This document shows positions 32,362 through 43,859 of a DNA stretch of 64,000 nucleotides, one piece after another. Source of the DNA: Akebia trifoliata (Eukaryota > Streptophyta > Magnoliopsida > Ranunculales > Lardizabalaceae); the NCBI GenBank assembly GCA_017979445.1, contig JADQWC010000118.1, positions 1-64,000 of the forward strand, read 5' to 3'. Below the pieces are notes generated by a model. The model made no database searches. It saw nothing but the letters and a program-made list of their open reading frames with translations, and was not told the origin of the DNA. Within the stretch, counting starts at the first letter, position 1. The number at the start of each line of letters is the position of its first letter. The translations under genes were made by a program, and so were the position numbers.

Positions 32362-35300
32362 TGTGACGCCCCGTCAAACACTAACACAAATCCCAAGGTA
32401 CTAGGTGGCACCTCGAAATTTGGGCATGGCTCTCTCTGTTTATGTTAGTGTTCCACGGAATTCGAAAATATCGTAATCTAATATACCACAAATTCAGACC
32501 ATATAGAAAGACAACACGAAAATAACAGTGAAAGACTGAAAATATCTAATACAAGAGTATATCAGAGTGCGGAAGTTTAACAATATACAAGATTTTCAAA
32601 GTACTCTTACTCTAATACAAACCCAACACTCACTCCAAAATCTACATACATCTTAGACGAAATTGACATCATTAAGGGGTGTAGCCCTAGTGCTCACCAA
32701 GCAATAGACTCTGATCGTCGATCTGACCGACCAGATACTCCTCACTTAACGACTCTGCACCTGTCTCGGTAACTGTAAATGCTAAAACTAAAAAAAAAAT
32801 AGGAAGGAAAGGGTGAGTAACGATGGTTACCCAGTAAGTCCACAACCAATTCCTATTAATAACCTCCCCTAAAAATGATCGAGTAAGTATGCTAAACAGT
32901 TTAACAAATGCAAGATTTTACAAAAGAAAATACGATTAACTAGTACATATAGCCAGGGATGAGCAACTAAAAAGTTTTAAAGATTCACATGGCATCAATC
33001 ATCAGTACTCATTATATACTTTCATTTGTATCCAACTATGATTCATCACATTGAAATAACAAGCATGCTTGCAGTTTATAATTTAAAATATAGCAACAAA
33101 TACATAGTATAATTGGTGGAGTATTGGAATTAAAGAATTAGGATTCATGACTGGATCGCTCCCAGTCGGGATATGATGTTACAACATAAATCTGGCTTTT
33201 AGTTCCTGATTTTGTGGTCAGTCGCTGCTCTTACCATACTGGTGACCATTTATCCGGTTCAGGCGGGCCATTTGACGTGACCGTAAGCAATGGGTCTCTT
33301 TCCGATGTGTCATAACGTTCGACTACTACTAGATTGTTAGTGATCACTAACTAATCATCTTCGTCTATGCCTATCAGGCATGCATGTGATTCTCAAAATA
33401 ATACTCCATTCGTATACGACCACCTTTACAATACACGTTCACTGGTAAAGATAAGAAAGGAATGGACCCGGATTCCAGTTGTGACTCCATTCTCATACGC
33501 GTCCCATACCACGTATGAGCTTGGTGGTCCCTACCGTACATCCCAGGATAGTACATCCCTCCGGATGATGTGACGCACTATCCCTTCAGGCATTCACAGA
33601 CCCTTTAACAGCTCACAAAATAGCTACATATATATATATATATTGTTTTTCATTTAAAACAAAAAAAGAATTAACAGAACAGGGTTGAGAATGGATATCC
33701 AGTTCCTACCATGCAACTGTGGCCACCCGACCTAGAATAAACAACAATACTCGGAGCCTCTGCGTCAACATAAATTTATATAAACATGCAACATTTTCAT
33801 TAATAACCTGGATATCCTTTCACCAACCTACATACAACATACAACGTAAAATGCAGACATCACCCCTCAGGTGTGACTCTGACATTTTACCTATTCATCC
33901 CTTTCCCATTCTACCGTGTTCTCACTTCTCGACTTTCCAAACAAAGTATTTCTTTTCCAAGCATCTAAAATCACTTTTATCATTCGATAAAAAAACTATC
34001 CAATTTTTTGTTATAACGGGGGTCCCAATAAGTATGCGAAGGCAAACTGCCAAAATTGGGAAAATCGATGAAAATTTATTTTTTTTTTCTGCTTCGTTTG
34101 AAGGAGTTACGGGGGTCATAAATAGTCGATTTGGCATGTTAAAAGCATGAGAAGTTCAAAAAAAATATCTGACAATTTTTTCGAACACTTTTTGGTTTTC
34201 ACGGTAGCACCATGAATAGTGCACGGCGGCACACAGTAGCACCGTGAATAATGCACGGTGCCATCGTCAGAACGCTGGAATTTCACGAATTTTTCCATTT
34301 TTTCTTCGTTTTTCGCTCGTTTTCATTCTAATAACCCACCCACGAATCCAATAATTAAATCACAATAAAATACATCAAATACCTTAGGTCTAGCATGAAT
34401 TTGAAGCAACTACAACAACATTCTACGATTTTTAAAACACAACAATAGTTTCGAAAGATCCCTAAATGTAATTTTTCTGAAATCTACGATTATTAATAAG
34501 AGTTGAGAGTCCCTTACTCTTGTGATTGTTGGACACGATAAGCTAGCTTGAAAATGAAGGAGTGGCGGTCCGGAACATCTAATTTGGTGAATTTGATTGC
34601 CAAACAAATCGGTTTGGTTGCAAAACCCTCGATGGAAGTGTTCTTCCCCTTTCTAATGACAAACAACGACTCTCCTACGATTTGGATGAGGCTCCAAGTG
34701 GTTATAAACAAACCCACTTGCTGATTTTTTATGAGAACCCAAGAGAACGAAAAGGAAATGGAGATTGAATGGGGTGAGCACGTGGAGCTCGACAACGCCG
34801 ACGACTTTGCCTTCTTCGTCGAGGTTCAACTCGGACTCGTTTGCGATAGATTTTGATGTGAAGGGTTAAAACCCTAGGTTTGGAAGAATGGCTGAGTTGA
34901 ATTCTTTAGAGAAAAAAGGAAGAAATGAAATAAAAGAAAGTTCTCTTTCTTTTAAATAAGGGCTGGGGGTATTTTTGACATTTTTATATATTTCTAATTT
35001 CGATCAAATCTTAACCATTCGAACTCGAAAAATGACAAATGAATATTCCATTTCGATTAATTTTTTGTTGTGGACCTAATAGTGCTGTCTAATTTTTCTG
35101 ATTCTCGTTCTAACAAAATTTCACTGTTTTGGGTCCCACTTAATGTGAAATTCGAGGATTTTATAATTTTTTCATCTGAACTCGAATTCGAACTTGTTTA
35201 CAGGCTAAAGTATATATTTCAATCATTTTGAACCTAATGACGGAGTTGGTTTTCGTTAAAAATGATCGGAACAATATCCGAGTGTTTTACTCTAATTTCC

Positions 35301-35373
35301 TTCTATGGCATTTTCCTTGAATTATCACCATTTGATTTCTTCGAGATACGAGTTAAAAATCCGTGGTGTTACA
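32362..35373 (-). repeat. 3' LTR of element C
   Basis: 3012 bp; on the plus strand it starts TGTGACGCCCCGTC and ends GTGGTGTTACA. The second copy is nearly the same but for small indels, for example AGGCCAAATACAA extra at 38820. It contains GTAGCACCGTGAATA-type repeated words with GTGCACGG near 34200-34265. Open frames inside (33367-34795) recur at 51295-52587 because the LTR is duplicated; they change length between copies and are not genes. Confidence 0.85.
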
Positions 35374-35389
35374 TTCTCCCCCCCTTAAT
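35374..35389 (-). promoter_or_regulatory. Polypurine tract of element C
   Basis: On the minus strand ATTAAGGGGGGGAGAA lies directly before the LTR start TGTAACACC. This is the expected plus-strand primer. Confidence 0.75.
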
Positions 35390-35914
35390 AAAAATTTCAT
35401 CCTCGAAATTGAAATTGTACCTTATCAAACGTTGTTAGCATTCCACTAACAGGACATGTATAACAAACGATACTTATCTTCAATTATCGTCTACCCTTGG
35501 TTCTAAGCTAATCTCATTTTTCAATTCCTAAACCTTAGGTCACCTATTTTCCATCAACCCAACACATGCATTGATTAATCACTACAATTCATTCTCATAC
35601 TCCAACTAATTCATCTTTTGTATAACTCTAAGACAATAAATTAGCTCACAGTATACCAATTCCTCAACAATCTTTATCAATAATTCTTTCACACCTTCTC
35701 TATCCTTTATCTTTGTTTTTCTCACCAACTACATCGTCCATTATGCGTACTTGTACTTGCAATAGAAATTTATTCCTCAATACGCAGTCTTACTACAAAC
35801 ACACCATTACTATAATGCAGTATTTACCAACACTAACTTCGCAATTCGTATTCAAATCCTTTATTCCTAATACACCAATATATCTACATTCGACTCAAGA
35901 TTCCATGTTCTGTT

Positions 35915-36075
35915 TACCGTGATATCACCTCGAGGCCTTTGTCAGGATCTTTATGATTTATAACCTTAATCAAGAAGGTAAATCCTACATCAAATAAATT
36001 ATTTCGCAAACTGACCACGTGTGAAAGGTTTGACAAATACTTCTTCAACATAGACATGTGGAACACGCGATGAAC
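35915..36075 (-). pseudogene. Integrase tail / chromodomain remnant of element C
   Basis: The minus strand from 36075 reads V-H-R-V-F-H-M-S-M-L-K-K-Y, the highly conserved V-F-H-V-S-x-L-K-K-Y of chromovirus integrases, followed by about 35 open codons that include G-L-E-V-I-S-R. In the family this segment leads into the chromodomain, which binds modified histones and directs insertion. Only this short piece is left and nothing upstream of it (core, zinc finger) is present. Confidence 0.7.
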
Positions 36076-36079
36076 CTGC

Positions 36080-37252
36080 TCGAGATCTGTTCACCTACTT
36101 CAAACAGTCCCACAAGCTGCAAGTCATACGCTTTCTTTCTCTACTCCCAAATTCACAGTATCGACTAGCTACTGTTCAAATATCATTATAATGTCAAATA
36201 ATCCTTATTCATGAAATGTTATTTTGCCTAAATCATACATAATTTCACTTATCATCTAATATTGCTATTACAATAATTAGCCTTTACAAATCTCACGACT
36301 ATCTCTCATGACTTTCAATTCACAAGCAATATTGCTATCTTACCTTCTTCATCTATTTTCTTACAATTCCATTAAGTTATCATTAATGCAACTTTGTATC
36401 AAACATATTCTTTTTCGCATCTTACATTGACCCACGTCCTAACTTATACTCCACTAAGTCTATCTTCTTTTGCATACTACATGCCCTTTCGAAATGGTAT
36501 GCTACCATTTCCAAATTTCATCAATTCTTCCACTTAGATCATATATAATATCAATTGTTACACATACACAATCAGATTACTAGTTTTGCAAATAGTCCTC
36601 ATCTACTCACACTCTTCAACCCTCTTAACACCTAAAACATATTCATTAATTAACAAAACACGTTACGATCCACCCCTTATTATACCCGCCTTGTTTTCTA
36701 ACTCTTCTTTACTGTAAGTCTAATCTTTTTAACAATACTTTTAACTTATACAATCATCAAATCCAACATGCTCTACTATTCATAAATTTACTCCTTACCT
36801 CTCCTAATGAAATATCTCTCTCACACATTAAGTTACCTCCAAATACTCGTTCATTTGTGTCATATACAAAATTTCAATTTTTGGTTGAACACTTTTATTC
36901 TGTAGGTTCTTACTTAATCTCTTAAAAACCTCATTCTTTCTTCACGAGGTACCATTCTAAACATTACTTACCCACACATACTTTTAGCCTTTACTTACAC
37001 AATCTCAACCATATTATTTTCATGTTATAATTATATTTGTCCCCATAACACACATTTTCACGTATAATGTTCTTTTTTACCCTACTCTATTATACCTATC
37101 TCATCAATCTTCTTTGCCCCAAAGTACTCAACAACTTTTTAACAATCAAAATCTTCTAGTGGCGTAGATAGTTTTATTACTCGATCTGTCTCTATAATTT
37201 ATAACTCTAGTAAGGGTGTAAAATCTTAGCAAAAGTATTTAATCTAAAGGAA
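36080..37252. other. Noncoding filler in place of pol in element C
   Basis: About 1.17 kb that is poor in G on the plus strand and rich in C/T/A words such as CTTATACAATC and ACACATA. It has no open frame above 60 codons and no retroelement motif on either strand. It sits exactly where roughly 3.5 kb of pol would be. Its source is unknown. Confidence 0.45.
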
Positions 37253-38395
37253 TCAATATTGAATAGAAATCCGATTTCTAACATTACAATTAGAAATTGT
37301 ACCTTCCAAAATTTCGTCGGAGACAGGTACTTTCTCCTGGATCACAACCCTTGCTTGCGACTGTGATAGGTGGCATTCTCTCCTTATATGTCCCACCTGA
37401 CCACACGCGTAGCATGTCAATGCTTTTGTCTTCATAGGTTTCAGTGGAGTGGGCAGTTGGAAAGATGGAGCCTGTGGTCCCTGAACCTGCCTCGTTGGTT
37501 CTCTTGGCCCTGCTAGCCTTGTTGGAATTCCAGCGGCTCTATGACTCAGTGATGAGGGAACCCCACAACTCGGTGGTGGAGTAGCTCTATACTATGGGTA
37601 AACTAAACCCGGGGCGATTGGCCTCAAATACATCGGCCTCTTGGCCGGGTCTGATCTAGAAGGAAGAGAGGTTGAGGGTTGACTGGTCTTTCCCTAGCAC
37701 ATCTGTAAATCCATCCCCTCTCGTTTTCGACCACTAGTTCGGTCTGCTTGTGATGATATAAGCATGTCATCGACCTTGTTAAAATCTGATGACCTTATTG
37801 TTCCTTGAATTGGCCCATCTAACATCTTTCTGAGCCACGCATATTTAATTAGTTGATGTCGACCTGAATATTGTACCCCTTTATGTCCCAACTTACCACA
37901 TTCATAGCATGCCATTACTCTTTCTTTTGTCTGATTTAGTAGCATATGTTGTTGTTTCTTGCAAAACTCTTCCATTTCTCTAGCGAGTATTTCTATAGTC
38001 TCGTTACTTATGTATAGTCATTTTCCCCATGACCCTGCTAGTTTTGTAATTGTTTGCCTCTTGTTGGATCCTAACTGTCCTTCTTCAAATAGGCTTGGAG
38101 GCGATGATTGTACTATCCCTATTTCTTCTTGTAGTCCTCTCTGTGCTGGGATATCTACTCTAGGGTCCTTTTGGGATTCATCCTTAAGATGGTGGTAGAG
38201 TTTTTCTTCTATTCTTTCTAGTCTTTTCGTTAATTGACCCACGATGATCATTTGAGCCTCAAACATCTCCAATTGTCTCCTTTCCATGCGTGTCTGACTC
38301 TGGGATAACCCCAAGACTGCTTCTATCAATTGTTCTATCTTGGTGAGTTGACTCAACCCAGGTAGGCCTTCCCCACCAGTTTGACTCATTGTCAT
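37253..38395 (-). pseudogene. Gag fragments of element C
   Basis: Three pieces on the minus strand. 38018-38395 (125 codons) starts M-T-M-S-Q-T and is a helical, Glu/Arg/Gln-rich coiled-coil-like N-terminus. 37694-37975 contains a knuckle with the last Cys lost (C-Y-E-C-G-K-L-G-H then Y at the fourth position). 37253-37435 contains a complete CX2CX4HX4C knuckle (C8, C11, H16, C21). The central gag domain normally found between the coiled coil and the knuckles is missing. Gag would pack the RNA; this set could not. Confidence 0.75.
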
Positions 38396-38784
38396 GGGTC
38401 CAGTTGTAACTCTGTTTTCTTGCCTCTTTTCCTAGCCTGCAAGTTCATGAATTTTCTATTTATCCGAAGCAAGACATTTCTCCGAACTACGTCAACATCA
38501 TTCTTAAGGAAGCATTAACTACTATTATAATAAGGAATCTAGTAATGAACACCATTTTCATCACTATAGAGTGAACCTAGAATTTTATCTTAGGCTTACT
38601 AGGCTCTACAGACTTCTAGACACAGAAAAGCTCGCAATCCCAATACGGAACTACTGATGAGCTCAGATATAGAATTCCTAGTGACGCTCTATGATTATCT
38701 CTAATGTCTGTAGTATCAACTTATTCTTCAAAACATAACAGATCTGTATCCCATACAGATCTAATGCTATGCTCTAATACCATC
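38396..38784 (-). promoter_or_regulatory. 5' leader and PBS of element C
   Basis: The minus-strand sequence TGGTATTAGAGC (38771-38782) is one base from the initiator tRNA-Met primer site and lies two bases from the LTR at 38785. The 375 bp between PBS and gag carry no open frame. Confidence 0.75.
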
Positions 38785-39503
38785 TGTGACGCCCCGCCAA
38801 ACACTAACACAAATCCCAAGGCCAAATACAAAGGTACTAGGTGGCACCTCGAAATTTGAGCGTGGCTCTCTCTATTTATATTAGTGTTCCACGCTCGAAA
38901 ACATCGTAATCTAATATACCACAAATTCTGACTATATAAAAAGGCAACACGAAAATAACAGCGAAGGACTGAAAATATCTAATACAAGAGTATATCAAAG
39001 TGTGAAAGTTTAACAATATACAAGATTTCCAAAGTACTCTTACTCTAATACAAACCCAATACTCACTCCAAAATCTACATACATCTTGGACGAAATTGAC
39101 ATCACTAAGGGGTGTAGCCCTAGTGCTCACTAAGCAATAGACTCTGATCGTCGATCTGACCGACCAGATACTCCTCACTTAACGAATCTGCACTGTTCGG
39201 TAACTACAGTGCTAAAACTAAAAAAAAAATAGGAAGGAATGGTGAGTAACGATGGTTACCCAATAAGTCCACAACCAATTCCTACTAATAACCTCCCTCT
39301 AAAAATGATCGAGTAAGCATGTTGAAAAGTTTAACAAATGCAAGGTTTTACAAAGAAAATACGATTAATTGGTACATATCGCCCAGGGATGAGCAACTAA
39401 ACAGTTTTAAAAGATTCCACATGGCATCAATCATCAGTACTCATTATACACTTTCATTTGTATCCAATTATGATTCATCACATTAAAATAACAAGCATCT
39501 TTG
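38785..39503 (-). repeat. 5' LTR of element C, left piece
   Basis: Matches 32362-33070 of the other LTR, up to AATAACAAGCAT. Element B is inserted here, with the 5-bp duplication CTTTG at 39499-39503 repeated at 51055-51059. The LTR continues at 51060. Confidence 0.85.
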
Positions 39504-41261
39504 TATAGACACCCCATTTTTGCATCCGCCTGATTAATCAACTCGTCAACCCGATCGCAATGATTCCCAATGATGGATGTGTATTCTATTGCTTTTTTTG
39601 TTACCAGATGTGTTTCAGAAATCCGGATGAGGTATCTCGAACTGACAAAACCTTAGAAACCACGCTACGCTAGGAAAATACGACCCCAGAAACATAGAAA
39701 TCATCATCTTGCAACCAAAAAGAAGCTTCACGATAAAAATCACTAAAAAACTATCAAATTACCAAAATACCCCTAACCTCAAAACAACCCTAGAGCCTAC
39801 GTTACGCTTAGGAAAACTCATTCAAACACATAAAACAACAAATCGAAATCAAATAAATCATTTTGCCAATTTTCACAGAATTCGACAAAATTACGAAAAT
39901 GCCCCTCATAAAGTTCACGACCATTTCACACAAAAATTTTTATAAATAACACAAAATAATATTTCCATTGAATTCCTTACGAAAAATTGATTCTAAAACA
40001 TTAACAAAAACGACTTAAAACGTGAAAAGTCCTCTCCGGGGCAAAACGGTAATTTCACAATTTTTATAATAAAAAAATTCGAAATTAATAAATAAAAAAT
40101 TAAATAATTTAAGTGAAACATTAATGAAATTAATTTAAAATTTTGAACCTAAAAAATCGATCAATCGGACTTCTCAGGTAAAATTATTGAGGGTTCGTGA
40201 GATATTTCTTTAAGGACCCCTCCATTTGGGGGTCCAAAGAATTAAAGAAATAATGAAGGGGGTTCTCCAAAAATTTAAAGTAAATCAAGCAAGACTAAAG
40301 TCAAGGTATTAAAGTCAATCAAGTGAGACTAAAGTCAAAATTAAAGTCATTAAGCAAGACTAAAGTCAAGATATTGAAAGTCAATCAATTAAGACTAAAG
40401 TCAAAACATTAAAAGTCAATCAAAGAAGACCAAAAGTCATAATAGAATTCTAATTAAATAATAACTCTATCTAATAGAGTTCTAACTTAAAAATAATTCT
40501 ACCTAAAACAATTTGAATTAAAACACAATTCTACCTAAAACAATTCTAATTAAAACACAATTCTCTAAAACAAGTCAACTAAAACACAACTCTGATTAAA
40601 AGAGATCTAAAATTAAACACTAACTCTATCCAAATAACTCTTAAAAAAATCTATAAATAGAGGTGCTCACACCCTATTTTCGTATCAAATAATAAACCCT
40701 AAGAGAAGTAGGTCTAGAAGCTCCCCTAGCCCCCCATAAACCCTAGTTTTGGAGCCCCAACTCCTTAGCTAACATCCCTCCTTCAATTTTAGTCTAGAAA
40801 ACACCCAAAAGCCTTCTAAAAACACCCCCGAATCCTCAACGAACTTGAAGAGTTCAGATTCAAAAACAAGGAGATACCTTGCCTCGGAGATCCGAAGTCA
40901 AATCCGGAAACAGAACGAAGCAAGGGAGCACGGTACAAGGAGTTCTTTTTGTCAGATCTGAGGAACCAAGTCCTTGCCATCGGAAAGGTGAATTTTTATT
41001 TTTATTTATTTTTATCTAGGTTTTAGCAATGTAATTTACTTGGGAAGTTAGTAGAGACCGGCTTTGGCCGGGCGGGGTTGGTGCCTAACACCTTCCAACC
41101 CCGTAACTTGATCCCCGAATTCAGATTTTTTTATGGTAGATTAGTTCTTTTATCCATGTTAGAGTCAGTTTGGTTCCTAGACCACAATAACTAGGTGGCG
41201 ACTCCCAAACCTCAAGGGTCAAAAGCGGATCTGCGCACCCCGCGGATCGAGGGCGCTTTCA
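39504..41261 (+). repeat. 5' LTR of element B
   Basis: Starts TATAGACACCCC (the 3' LTR has TGTAGACACCCC) and ends GGGCGCTTTCA. TATA box at 40652-40660. Features repeated in all family-B LTRs: a purine/AAGTCAA-rich low-complexity zone (40270-40640), the hairpin word GGTGCCTAACACC (about 41077), and CTAGGTGGCGACTCCCAAAC (about 41192), an 11-bp echo of the PBS, about 70 bp before the real one. Confidence 0.9.
40652..40660 (+). promoter_or_regulatory. TATA box of element B 5' LTR
   Basis: TATAAATAG in the context AAATCTATAAATAGAGGTG; repeated at 50443-50451 in the 3' LTR and, as TATAAATAAT, at 60531 in element H. Confidence 0.6.
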
Positions 41262-41262
41262 G

Positions 41263-41281
41263 TGGCGACTCCACTGGGGAC
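41263..41281 (+). promoter_or_regulatory. Primer binding site of element B, tRNA-Arg type
   Basis: TGGCGACTCCACTGGGGAC begins one base after the LTR. Its complement fits the 3' end of a plant tRNA-Arg (T-arm and acceptor ending GGAGTCGCCA), the primer reported for Ogre-type elements. The tRNA sequence is from memory and should be checked. Confidence 0.7.
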
Positions 41282-41514
41282 TATTGAGGATCAAACTTGA
41301 AAAACCCCAAGTATGGGAGCATTGCCAAGATGACCTAATTTTTTTTTATTTAGTTGATTTATTTTATTTATTTTTTCTCTTTATTTATTTTTTTATCTTG
41401 ATTGTAGATGATTTTGGGTATTGCATTTTTTTTTCCAATTAAGGATCACTTTTTGATGACTCCTAAATAATGAAAGATTCAAATTAACCTATGAAAATGA
41501 TGGAATGATAGAGG

Positions 41515-42265
41515 TGGACAGAAATATTAAAACGTTTTTATAGAATATTCTAGCAAGAATTAAGTCTGGGAGCCTATTAATAAAATATAGATCTCGTCGA
41601 GTAGATTAATTTAGAATCTGAGTTCACTCAATTTCGTTATCGGAAGCCTTAGATATCATCGATGCAAGTTCAATCTGTAAATCTGGAATTATTTCTGAAT
41701 GAAAGTTGGGACAGCAATTTAAAACTTTTTTAGAGAATATTCTAGCAAGAATTAAGTCTGGGAGCCTCTTAATAAAATATAGATCTCGTCGAGTAGATTA
41801 ATTTAGAATCTGAGTTCACTCAATTTCGTTATCGGAAGCCTTAGATATCATCGATGCAAGTTCAATCTGTAAATCTGGAATTATTTCTGAATGAAAGTTG
41901 GGACAGCAACGTTAAAACTTTTTTACAGAATATTCTAGTGAGAATTAAGTCTGGGAACCTCTTAATAAAACGTAGATCTCGTCGAGTCGAGTAGATTAAT
42001 TTAGAATCTGAGTTCACTCAATTTCGTTATCGGAAGCCTTAGATATCATCGATGCAAGTTCAATCTGTAAATCTGGAATTATTTCTGAATGAAAGTTGGG
42101 ACAGTAACGTTAAAACTTTTTTACAGAACATTCTGGTGAGAATTAAGTCTAGGCACCTCTTAATAAAATGTAGATCTCATCGAGTAGATTAATTTAGAAC
42201 TTGAGTTCACTCGATTTCGTTATCGGGAGCCTTAGATATCATCGATGCAAGTTCAGATTGTATTT
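41515..42265. repeat. Leader tandem array, four units of 192-198 bp
   Basis: The word ATCTC(G/A)TCGAGT recurs at 41591, 41783, 41976 and 42174. Each unit also has ATTCTxGxxAGAATTAAGTCT, TCGTTATCGG and CTTAGATATCATCGATGCAA. The middle units are almost identical, the last one is divergent. It lies between PBS and gag. Confidence 0.85.
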
Positions 42266-43859
42266 TCCTAATTCACAGAAAATCTGAATTTATCTAATGT
42301 TGGCACAATTAATGTTCTTGAGAGTGAGCTCATCTCAACCATTGTCATTCTATCATCAATGTAACACCTATTGGAATCTCAATTTATTTTGGATCACCCA
42401 AAAGTGATCATTGATTGGACCTTAAAAATTATAAAAATTATGCCTATTGCAATGTTTGTTTGATCATTATCATATGCCATATTATTGATTAATTTACCAT
42501 GATCTTGCTGTGAAATACATGATTGATGTTGATCGTAATGTTAATGTGCTTATGTGATGGGAATAATGTGATCTTAATGAATATTCATATGATTTGAATG
42601 ATTTTGGTTTTGATTAAATGTATGATGGTTTGATTGGATCCATGGGCCCATTTGTTTGAAAAAGGTCCCGGGCACACCCCACCCTGTTTTGCACACACCA
42701 CATGCACGTTTACTATTTTACTCACTTACACGTCCCATTTAGCCAACGTGGCACTAGTGCGTGGCCCGGTCTCTTCGGAGATGCGACGTCATTCATGAAA
42801 CCCACAACTCCAGTCACGTACCTTAGGGTATATCAAACTGGGGGCATCAATACCATCTGATCAGGTGATTCTGAGAAGTATGTTGATGCACCCAGGCTGG
42901 AGCGACCTGAGCCTTTGACCTATTGTAAGCCACACAGTCACATGTGTCCCGATTGCCAACGTAGTACTATACGTGGTCGGTCCCCTCGTGGGATGCCAAA
43001 CCATTTATGAAAGCTACAACTCTTGACTCGTACCCGTAGGTATAAAAGATAATCTAAGTATATCAATTGCATTCTCTTGGTCAAAACCGGTGCCTAAGCA
43101 AGATCTTGCCCCGTTGTACCCTACTGTACGAGGGGGATAGACTACGTCTATTCTAGACGAGAGGTATTTAAGTGGGCCCTTGCTCAGCATTGTGCGCCCC
43201 TCTCAACTGGAGATCGAACTGGCTTTTTTTGACTTCAGAGAAGTGAATTGAGGTTTTAGATTATCACCTATACGGTATATCAAACCAAGTCACCACGTAT
43301 CGAAAGGTATATAGGTGTGCTTGGGCAAGGGTGGCTAGATAAAAATGCATTGCACGTAGTAAACCTAGAGTCTAGAAGCCTTCCTATAGGTCACGACACG
43401 AATTGACTATGGGTGTTCCTGGGTTGCTTTATTCAATCCAACCAACAGGTAGGTGGGCAGGACCGATCCAGAATAATCACAAAAATCCGCAACATCGGTC
43501 CTACCCAATCGGTGAAATGTACTGATTAATTTGAACCACTTAAACCAGTTGACCCAATGGACAAATTGATCAAACTGATCAATACCAAATCAGTTGGACT
43601 AATTGGTTTCACTTTTAAAGATTCAGACCACTTTATCTAGAAAGATTCTATCTTAAGATCAAATTAATCAAAGGTTCAATCCCAATCAGGGGTAGACCCG
43701 CATCTAACCTTTCTCACTTTCTTGGTCACTATAGACTTATGGTGCATTTGGATTCGATTTTCCGTCAGACTTGGGCTATTTTATATCAAAACTTTTATCA
43801 TTGTGGTTAAGAGTCAAACCTTTAGAGTCAATGGTTAACCTTGGTTTACTTCCAATCAG
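42266..43859 (+). other. Rest of the element B leader, with the shared leader module (43060-43262)
   Basis: 42300-42845 is homologous to 62920-63615 of element H. An imperfect duplication of about 210 bp spacing (42710-42845 and 42925-43050) repeats CACGTxCC, GCCAACGT, GGCCCGGTCTC/GGTCGGTCCCCTC and AxCCACAACTC. The module at 43060-43262 has AAGATCTTGCCCC, TGTACCCTACTGTA, GGGGGATAGACTACGTCTAT and AGGTATTTAAG, as in Athila-like elements A and F. No open frame is supported. Confidence 0.6.

Noticed and set aside
33367..34795. Several frames that recur at 51295-52587
   Set aside because: They lie in the two LTRs of element C, change length between copies and run on both strands over the same DNA.
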